This document shows positions 1-4,685 of a stretch of DNA of 6,694 nucleotides, piece after piece. This DNA comes from an uncultured Dehalococcoidia bacterium (lineage in GTDB: Bacteria > Chloroflexota > Dehalococcoidia > Tepidiformales > Tepidiformaceae): positions 1 to 6,694 of the forward strand of contig CALFYR010000315.1 of NCBI GenBank assembly GCA_937954195.1, written 5' to 3'. The notes under the pieces were generated by a model. That model worked only from the letters and a program-made list of their open reading frames with translations, was not told the origin of the DNA and made no database searches. A program made the position numbers and the translations under genes. Every line of letters begins with the position of its first letter. Position 1 is the stretch's first letter.

Positions 1-87
1 AACCAAGAAATCCCACGCCGTTCCGGTGTTCCCGAGAAGAGGAGAAAGTTCGTATGGGATGCCATAAGTGGTGGAAAAGCTTGTCAT
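1..87 (-). CDS. Hypothetical protein, N-terminal fragment, third gene of the leftward operon
   Basis: An open frame of 29 codons starts at an ATG at 87-85 and runs off the left edge without a stop. The ATG shares the ATGA overlap with the TGA stop of the preceding gene (86-84), a classic translational-coupling arrangement. The visible protein begins MTSFSTTYGIPYEL and continues with small polar and hydrophobic residues (SPLLGNTG, then AWDFLV). There is no signal peptide and no recognisable motif. An alternative ATG at 65-63 in another frame is also open, but it lacks the overlap with the upstream stop. No strong ribosome binding site precedes position 87, which fits coupled translation. Function cannot be assigned. 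Its membership of the operon is inferred from the overlap. Confidence 0.6.
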   Translation of the reverse strand, partial: MTSFSTTYGIPYELSPLLGNTGTAWDFLV

Positions 88-512
88 CGCAATATCATCT
101 CGTTCGAAGGGCGTAAAGGGTCATCATCCGGGAAGTAAACTTCATTCACATCGGGCGACATTACATAAAGTGATGCCCGGGGATGGTCGGGCACCAGTAA
201 GGTGAAGGACGCTGGTTCATTCCGGTCGGTGAGTACGCGGCGCATTGTCCCAGCGGCGGAACCGTCTGTTGCTGGCCCCTCGCCGTAGACGCCGGTCGGA
301 TCTCTCACGGTTGCGCGCCAAAGGACCTGGAGTCCCGTGCGCACTTCGTACATGAACGTGATGAGCCTTAGATTCGGGTCATCTGGAAAGTCGTAGAACC
401 GTGGAAGATAAGCCATTCCGAGCGGTGTGTACGACACCAGTTCGAAATCAGGCCCGCGGCGGCGGACGACAACCCGTGCAGCCTGTTCGCGAGTCCGCCT
501 GCGGTATGGCAT
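84..512 (-). CDS. Hypothetical protein, 142 aa, Arg-rich N-terminus
   Basis: I do not recognise this protein. It starts MPYRRRTREQAARVVVRRRG, so the first 20 residues are strongly basic and could contact nucleic acid or an acidic partner. The rest is mixed, with beta-type stretches (residues about 24-65) and an acidic, Pro-rich C-terminal part with a YFPDDDP motif. No transmembrane segment, signal peptide, cysteine pair or catalytic signature is visible. The start is supported by GAGGTG seven bases upstream, which overlaps the stop of the upstream gene 11 bp away. Its own stop overlaps the next gene by four bases. Codon use is less GC-biased than in the bkd genes. The plus-strand frame over this region looks like a shadow because it lacks a ribosome binding site and has no protein-like composition. 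Expression as part of the three-gene operon is likely; function is unknown. Confidence 0.72.
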   Translation of the reverse strand: MPYRRRTREQAARVVVRRRGPDFELVSYTPLGMAYLPRFYDFPDDPNLRLITFMYEVRTGLQVLWRATVRDPTGVYGEGPATDGSAAGTMRRVLTDRNEPASFTLLVPDHPRASLYVMSPDVNEVYFPDDDPLRPSNEMILR

Positions 513-523
513 CTCTTTTCACC

Positions 524-1183
524 TCAGGCGGAGTCGCGGCGGTCAGGTACGGGCGTGTGAATTGTGAACGTATCGCCTGTATGTTCTGCAACCACTGGGT
601 TTCCCCCATCGAACTTCCAATGCAGGTGAACTTCGCTATTGCCCAGGCCCCCGAATGGTTTCAAGGCGTCCAACGCGTCCTTGACAACTGGCCGGGGGTT
701 GCCGTCAGGCCAGGACCAGCTCCCAATGTCGCTGACGTTGACGGATGCCCCCAACCCCGTCACTTCTTCCAGGAACCAAAGCAGTTTCGTGGCTACCTCA
801 TGTTCCGTGGTTTCGCCGACCACGCCCGGGCCCCACCAGTTGACGCCCGTTGGACCGAACCAGTCGATATTCATGTGTGCAGCGATTGGTTGGCCGAATC
901 CGACCCGCGCAGGAATGGACGCCAGCCGCCCGCTTCCATAGGTTGGCTTGTAGGGGGCCGGGATATGCTCAACGACATCTTCGTAGGTGATTCCGGTCCC
1001 AAACCAGCGCAATAAGAGAACTCGTAGGTGACAGATTGTCGTCCATCGAGTCGTGCCTACTTCCCATCGGTTCGAGAGATAGTGGAGCGCTGGATCGAGC
1101 GTCTGCTTGGACGCATCGAGTACCTTGCTCACTCGCCAAGGGTGGGTCTCGAGTCCGGTTTCCGGATCGCCTGGCAACGACAT
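524..1183 (-). CDS. Hypothetical protein, 219 aa, Trp-rich, first gene of the leftward operon
   Basis: I do not recognise the family. The protein has 11 Trp in 219 residues, an unusually high share, including a NWWGPG motif and a GSWSWPDG motif. The region around residues 40-60 (ending LRVLLLRWFG) could form an amphipathic helix but is not a convincing membrane segment. There is no signal peptide. The central GxGQPIAAHMNIDWFGPTGVNWWG region looks like the conserved core, with scattered His, Asp and Glu, but no known catalytic pattern fits. The start at 1183 is well supported: AGGAGG lies seven bases upstream and a perfect TTGACA -35 box lies further up. Codons such as TTA, CTA, TGT, GTA and CGA occur more freely than in the bkd genes. 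The next gene begins 11 bp after its stop. A defence, stress or envelope role would be guesswork. Confidence 0.75.
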   Translation of the reverse strand: MSLPGDPETGLETHPWRVSKVLDASKQTLDPALHYLSNRWEVGTTRWTTICHLRVLLLRWFGTGITYEDVVEHIPAPYKPTYGSGRLASIPARVGFGQPIAAHMNIDWFGPTGVNWWGPGVVGETTEHEVATKLLWFLEEVTGLGASVNVSDIGSWSWPDGNPRPVVKDALDALKPFGGLGNSEVHLHWKFDGGNPVVAEHTGDTFTIHTPVPDRRDSA

Positions 1184-1190
1184 AACATTT

Positions 1191-1196
1191 CCTCCT
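1191..1196 (-). promoter_or_regulatory. Ribosome binding site of the leftward operon
   Basis: AGGAGG on the minus strand lies seven bases before the ATG at 1183-1181. It fixes the start of the 219-residue protein and is strong evidence that the minus strand, not the overlapping plus-strand frames, is coding here. Confidence 0.8.
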
Positions 1197-1223
1197 GTCC
1201 TCTCCCCCTCAAGAGGAATGGGG

Positions 1224-1253
1224 AGTATGCCCGCCCAACATTTGCCATGTCAA
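1224..1253 (-). promoter_or_regulatory. Sigma-70-type promoter of the leftward operon
   Basis: On the minus strand a perfect TTGACA (1253-1248) is followed after 18 bases by CATACT (1229-1224), which matches four of six -10 positions. Transcription would start near 1217 and give a leader of about 34 bases before the ATG at 1183. The leader would begin with a small inverted repeat, CCTCT...AGAGG on either strand (1199-1203 and 1212-1216, 8-base loop), just ahead of the ribosome binding site. The box sequences and spacing are seen directly; promoter activity is inferred. Confidence 0.6.
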
Positions 1254-1330
1254 CCCGCAATTTGCTCACTCACTTAGATAGCGTAGATCAGCAAAATCAC
1301 CCCTTCCCCCTCCCTGCTACCATGGTTCCA

Positions 1331-1337
1331 AAGGAGG
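1331..1337 (+). promoter_or_regulatory. Ribosome binding site of bkdAA
   Basis: AAGGAGG lies eight bases before the ATG at 1346 and decides between that start and two upstream in-frame ATGs. The ATG at 1322 has no such site. The ATG at 1028 would push the frame across the whole divergent promoter region and into the opposite gene. Confidence 0.85.
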
Positions 1338-1345
1338 GTGCGGCT

Positions 1346-2371
1346 ATGTCCTCCGTCTCGGCCGAATCGCCCGCCGGGCTCATCCCTGAATATCACCTCA
1401 CCCGTGAGCGGCTGGAGGCGATGTACGCCACCATGGTCCTCGCCCGCAAGCTCGAAGAGCGCATGCTCACGCTCCAGCGCCAGGGCCAGGCGCCCTTCAT
1501 CATCGCCGGTGTCGGCCAGGAAGCGGCCCAGGTTGGCGCCGGTATGGCGCTCCAGGTCGGCACCGACTACATCGCGCCTTACTACCGCGACCTCGCGATG
1601 AACCTCGTCTTCGGCATGACCGCCCGCGAGGCGATGCTCAACTGCCTCGCCAAGATCGACGACCCGAACAGCTTCGGCCGCCAGATGCCGGCCCACTGGG
1701 GCCACAGGGCCCGTCACGTGGTCACACAGTCCAGCGTGGTCGCCACTCAGCTGTTGCACGCGGCCGGCATCGCACTTGGTGCGAAGCTTCGCAACGACCC
1801 CATCGTGGTCCTCACCTCGTGCGGCGAAGGCTCCACCAGCCGTGGCGACTTCCACGAGGCGATGAACTTTGCCGCCATCCACAAGCTGCCGGTCATCTTC
1901 TTTATCGAGAACAACGGCTACGCCATCACCGAAAAGACCGAGAAGGCCATGGCCACCGAACACGTCGCCGACCGTGCGGCGGGTTACGGCTTGCGCGGCC
2001 AGGTTGTCGATGGCATGGACGTCGTCGCCGTGTACCACACAGTCAAGGCGGTCGCCGACCAGGCGCGGCGCGGCCACGGCCCCTACCTCATCGAAGCGAA
2101 GTGCTACCGCCTCTGGCCCCATTCGAGCGACGACGACGACACGCGGTACCGCCCCAAGGCCGAACTCGAAGAGTGGACCCGCAAAGACCCGATCACCGTA
2201 TTCCGTGATCGACTCATCGAAGATGGCGTGTTTTCGGAGGAGGAGTTGGACGCCATAGATTCGAAAGCGACCGAGGACGTGCGCGACGCCACCCAGTGGG
2301 CGCTCGCCCAACCGGATCCGAAACCGGAGGATGCGCTCGGCTTCGTGTTCAAGGAGGCAGGCGATGCCTGA
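1346..2371 (+). CDS. bkdAA: Branched-chain 2-oxoacid dehydrogenase E1 component, alpha subunit
   Basis: This is the thiamine diphosphate-binding alpha subunit of the E1 decarboxylase. With the beta subunit it decarboxylates branched 2-oxoacids (from Val, Leu, Ile) and passes the acyl group to the lipoyl arm of E2 in the cytoplasm. The 341-residue length is normal for the family. The thiamine diphosphate/Mg motif is seen as GEG (160-162) through ENN (188-190), with the linking GDFHEAMNFAAIHKLPVIFF typical of this family. GVGQEAAQVGAG and YYRDLAMNLVFGMTAREAM near the N-terminus and YRLWPHSSDDDD at 254-265 match what I recall of Bacillus BkdAA-type proteins better than pyruvate dehydrogenase E1-alpha. 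The variant GEG in place of GDG is also common in the branched-chain group. It is the first gene of the bkd operon, and its last eight bases overlap the start of bkdAB. A pyruvate or acetoin dehydrogenase is less likely; substrate preference is inferred. Confidence 0.93.
   Translation: MSSVSAESPAGLIPEYHLTRERLEAMYATMVLARKLEERMLTLQRQGQAPFIIAGVGQEAAQVGAGMALQVGTDYIAPYYRDLAMNLVFGMTAREAMLNCLAKIDDPNSFGRQMPAHWGHRARHVVTQSSVVATQLLHAAGIALGAKLRNDPIVVLTSCGEGSTSRGDFHEAMNFAAIHKLPVIFFIENNGYAITEKTEKAMATEHVADRAAGYGLRGQVVDGMDVVAVYHTVKAVADQARRGHGPYLIEAKCYRLWPHSSDDDDTRYRPKAELEEWTRKDPITVFRDRLIEDGVFSEEELDAIDSKATEDVRDATQWALAQPDPKPEDALGFVFKEAGDA
2351..2357 (+). promoter_or_regulatory. Ribosome binding site of bkdAB inside bkdAA
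   Basis: AAGGAGG lies within the final codons of bkdAA, six bases before the ATG at 2364. It supports 2364 rather than the in-frame ATG at 2373, where the spacing would be 15 bases. Confidence 0.8.
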
Positions 2372-3341
2372 GATGACCGTCATTGAGGCGATCAGGTCGA
2401 CCCTCGCCGAAGAGATGGCCCGTGACGACCGTATCTTCATCATGGGCGAAGACGTGGAGGCAGGCGGCGTGTTCCGCGTGACCGATGGGCTTTCGAAGCA
2501 GTTCCCCGGCCGCATCATCGATTCGCCGCTTGCCGAATCGTCGATCATCGGGCTCAGCATCGGGGCCGCGCATTACGGCATGCGTCCCATCGCGGAGATC
2601 CAGTTCGCCGACTTCATCCACGCCGGCTTCGACCAACTTTGCAGCGAAGCCTCACGCTGGTCCTACCGCACCCGGGGCGATTCCTATCTGCCTATGGTCG
2701 TTCGGACTCCGTGGGGCGGCGGCGTCCATGGCGGCCAGCACCACTCGCAGAGCATCGAGGCGTATTACGGGCACATCCCCGGCATCAAGGTGGTGGTGCC
2801 GTCATTCCCTGCCGACTACCGCTCGCTGTTGCGCGCGGCCATTGCCGATCCGAACCCCGTGCTCTTCCTCGAGCACAAGCGCACATATCGTCTGGTCCGC
2901 CAGGAGGTCGAAGGTGCGGCAGCGGAGCAGGTGATCGGCAAATCGCGCATCACGCGGCGCGGTGACGATGTCACCGTCATTGCCTGGGGGCTCATGCTGC
3001 ACGAGACGCTCGCGGCCGCGAAAACGCTCGCCGGCGAAGGCATCGAGTGCACCGTGGTCGATCTCCTCTCCGTGCAGCCGCTCGACCGCGAGACGATCCT
3101 CGAAGCCGCGCGGATGACCGGGAAGGTGCTGGTCGTGCACGAAGACACGCTGACCGGCGGGTTCGGCGCCGAGATCGCGGCACTCATCGGCGAGCACGCC
3201 TTCGAACACCTCGACGGGCCCGTCCGCCGGCTGGCGGGGCCCGACATCCCGTCAATGCCGTACCACCACGCGATGGAAGACTTCTTCATGCCCGATGCGA
3301 AGAAGATTGCCGCCGCCATTCGCGACCTCGCGGCGTATTAG
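2364..3341 (+). CDS. bkdAB: Branched-chain 2-oxoacid dehydrogenase E1 component, beta subunit
   Basis: This is the beta subunit of the E1 heterotetramer. It completes the thiamine diphosphate active site and contacts the E2 core. At 325 residues it has the usual full length. The N-terminal pyrimidine-binding domain shows GEDVEAGGVF (28-37), DSPLAESSIIGLSIGAA and GMRPIAEIQFADF, where the Glu of AEIQF is the family's cofactor-activating residue. The GGGVHGGQHHSQS stretch (about 118-130) carries the conserved active-site His residues. The C-terminal transketolase-type domain includes HEDTLTGGFGAEIAALI and ends in RLAGPDIPSMPYHHAMEDFF, close to what I recall of Bacillus BkdAB. Translation is probably coupled to bkdAA through the 8-bp overlap, and the stop codon sits in the ribosome binding site of bkdB. 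Confidence in the E1-beta call is very high; the branched-chain preference rests on family resemblance and the E2 partner. Confidence 0.93.
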   Translation: MPEMTVIEAIRSTLAEEMARDDRIFIMGEDVEAGGVFRVTDGLSKQFPGRIIDSPLAESSIIGLSIGAAHYGMRPIAEIQFADFIHAGFDQLCSEASRWSYRTRGDSYLPMVVRTPWGGGVHGGQHHSQSIEAYYGHIPGIKVVVPSFPADYRSLLRAAIADPNPVLFLEHKRTYRLVRQEVEGAAAEQVIGKSRITRRGDDVTVIAWGLMLHETLAAAKTLAGEGIECTVVDLLSVQPLDRETILEAARMTGKVLVVHEDTLTGGFGAEIAALIGEHAFEHLDGPVRRLAGPDIPSMPYHHAMEDFFMPDAKKIAAAIRDLAAY

Positions 3342-3346
3342 GAGGG
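3341..3346 (+). promoter_or_regulatory. Ribosome binding site of bkdB overlapping the bkdAB stop
   Basis: GGAGGG begins on the last base of the TAG stop of bkdAB and lies four bases before the ATG at 3351. A ribosome ending bkdAB would sit directly on this site, which suggests coupled translation of E1-beta and E2. Confidence 0.75.
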
Positions 3347-3350
3347 TGGC

Positions 3351-4640
3351 ATGGCAATCGTGAAGCTCCCGCAACTCGGCGAAAGCGTGACCGAAGGCAC
3401 CATCACGCAGTGGTTCAAGCAGGAAGGCGACCCGGTCGCTTTCGATGATGCGCTGTGCGAAATCGAAACCGAGAAGGTGACCGCCGAGCTGCCCTCGATG
3501 TTCGAAGGCACGATGGGCAAGATTCTTGTGCCACAGGGCGAGACCGTGGAGGTCGACACTCCGCTGTGCGAGATTCTTGAGGCGGGCGCGGCAAGCGATG
3601 GCGGCAGCGGCAGCGACGTCGAGGAACTCGCCCCGAAGCCCGGTGGCTGGAGCGGGGGTCCCATGGCTATCCGCGAGGACGATGGTGCCAGTGTGGAACC
3701 ACAACGCGAACCGGTCGCCGCGGCGGCACGGCGCGCACCCGAGCCGGCCCAACGCAGCCCCGAACCACGTAGCCGCTTCTACTCGCCGGTCGTCATGCGC
3801 CTCGCCAGCGAACATAACATCGAACTGGAGTCCCTCTCCGGGAGCGGGATAGGTGGCCGCGTAACCCGAAAAGACGTCGAGGCGGCAATCAAAGCCGGAC
3901 CGGCGCCGACTCGCCGCCGTGAGGCCCCTTCGCGGCCACGGCCAGCCGCCGCGGCGAACGGCGCCTACACGGTGGTCCCCCTTTCGGGCACGCGGAAGAC
4001 GATCGCCGAGCGGATGACGCGTTCGAACCTGGAAGCGCCGCAGGCCTGGACCATGGTCGAAATCGATGCCACGGCCCTGGAAGCCGCGCGCGCCCGGGAA
4101 CGTGCCCGTTTCGAGGCAGCCGGCGGGAAGCTCACGCTGCTCCCCTTCTTCACCCTCGCGGTGTGCGAGACGCTCGCCAGCAATCCTGCCCTCAACGCAA
4201 GGTGGGAGGACGGCGAACTCCGCCGGTACTCCGACCTCAACATCGGCATAGCCGTGGCGGCGGAGACCGGGCTGGTGGTTCCAGTGGTCCACAACGCAGC
4301 AGAATTGAGCGCGATGGGCCTTGCCAACCGCATCAACGACCTGGCCGAGCGAGCGCATTCCCGGTCGCTGCGCATCGAGGACATCGAAGGTGGGACGTTC
4401 ACGGTAAATAACACCGGCTCGTTCGGGTCTATCGCCTCGAAGCCGATTGTGAACTATCCACAGGTGGCAATCGTGACCATGGAGCGCGTGGTGAAGCGGC
4501 CGGTTGTGGTTGATGGTGACGCCATCGCGATCCGGCCAATGTTCAATGCCTGCCTGAGCTTCGACCATCGTGCCATGGATGGCCTGGAGGCGGGCCAATT
4601 CCTTGCCGACCTGAAGCGAAACGTCGAAAGCTTCTCTTAG
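3351..4640 (+). CDS. bkdB: Branched-chain 2-oxoacid dehydrogenase E2 component (dihydrolipoyl acyltransferase)
   Basis: This is the core acyltransferase that moves the branched acyl group from its lipoyl arm to CoA and scaffolds the complex. The 429-residue protein has the normal three-part layout. A single lipoyl domain spans about 1-78, with the lipoylated Lys42 in EIETEKVTAELPS. A Gly/Ser- then Pro/Ala/Arg-rich linker spans about 79-140. The peripheral subunit-binding domain lies at about 142-183 (YSPVVMRLASEHNIEL, then GSGIGGRVTRKDVEAAI). A second Ala/Pro/Arg linker precedes the catalytic domain from about 206 to the end. The catalytic motif DHRAMDG has His406 and Asp410. The segment GGTFTVNNTGSFGS, then NYPQVAI and ERVVKRPVV, is characteristic of branched-chain rather than pyruvate or succinyl E2 as I remember Bacillus BkdB. 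Lipoylation and an E3 enzyme must be supplied from elsewhere. No terminator is visible after the stop. Confidence 0.94.
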   Translation: MAIVKLPQLGESVTEGTITQWFKQEGDPVAFDDALCEIETEKVTAELPSMFEGTMGKILVPQGETVEVDTPLCEILEAGAASDGGSGSDVEELAPKPGGWSGGPMAIREDDGASVEPQREPVAAAARRAPEPAQRSPEPRSRFYSPVVMRLASEHNIELESLSGSGIGGRVTRKDVEAAIKAGPAPTRRREAPSRPRPAAAANGAYTVVPLSGTRKTIAERMTRSNLEAPQAWTMVEIDATALEAARARERARFEAAGGKLTLLPFFTLAVCETLASNPALNARWEDGELRRYSDLNIGIAVAAETGLVVPVVHNAAELSAMGLANRINDLAERAHSRSLRIEDIEGGTFTVNNTGSFGSIASKPIVNYPQVAIVTMERVVKRPVVVDGDAIAIRPMFNACLSFDHRAMDGLEAGQFLADLKRNVESFS

Positions 4641-4649
4641 CGAACCTCC

Positions 4650-4677
4650 TTGCGGCGCGTGCCCGGCTGCGTATCAT
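4650..4677 (+). promoter_or_regulatory. Possible internal promoter for a leaderless CoA-transferase transcript
   Basis: TTGCGG (4650-4655), 16 bases, then TATCAT (4672-4677, five of six matches to the -10 consensus) lies in the 45-bp gap after bkdB. The -10 box ends eight bases before the ATG at 4686, so transcription would begin on or next to the start codon. No ribosome binding site precedes that ATG, unlike the three bkd genes. The -35 match is poor, so this is a tentative call. Confidence 0.35.
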
Positions 4678-4685
4678 CCCGCGCC

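Larger units (their letters stand above)
1184..1345. promoter_or_regulatory. Divergent intergenic control region
   Basis: This 162-bp gap separates the leftward unknown operon from the rightward bkd operon and must hold at least the leftward promoter. The hexamer ATTTGC occurs twice in the same orientation, at 1240-1245 and 1260-1265, 20 bp apart and flanking the -35 box of the leftward promoter. That is about two helical turns and could be a regulator site, though six-base matches arise by chance. For the rightward operon the best candidate is TTGCTC (1262-1267), 16 bases, then TAGATC (1284-1289). It is a weak match and I would not rely on it. No tRNA, riboswitch or terminator-like hairpin with a T-run is visible. 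Confidence 0.55.

Noticed and set aside
401..1015. A 204-codon plus-strand open frame over the leftward genes
   Set aside because: It has no ribosome binding site or protein-like features. The minus strand has well-placed ribosome binding sites, a promoter and tightly chained starts and stops.
1028..1345. N-terminal extension of bkdAA to an ATG at 1028
   Set aside because: The extension would translate the divergent control region and the start of the opposite gene. AAGGAGG before 1346 gives a normal-length E1-alpha.
1274..2560. A 428-codon minus-strand open frame opposite bkdAA and the start of bkdAB
   Set aside because: It lies antisense to a gene with clear E1-alpha motifs, and the His/Arg/Val/Asp-rich composition is typical of the reverse strand of GC-biased coding DNA.
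3252..4598. A 448-codon minus-strand open frame opposite bkdB
   Set aside because: It is the antisense shadow of an E2 gene with all three domains. The length results from high GC and third-position bias.
4641..4685. Terminator between bkdB and the CoA-transferase
   Set aside because: GC-rich bases are present, but no convincing stem followed by a T-run can be drawn, so read-through is plausible.
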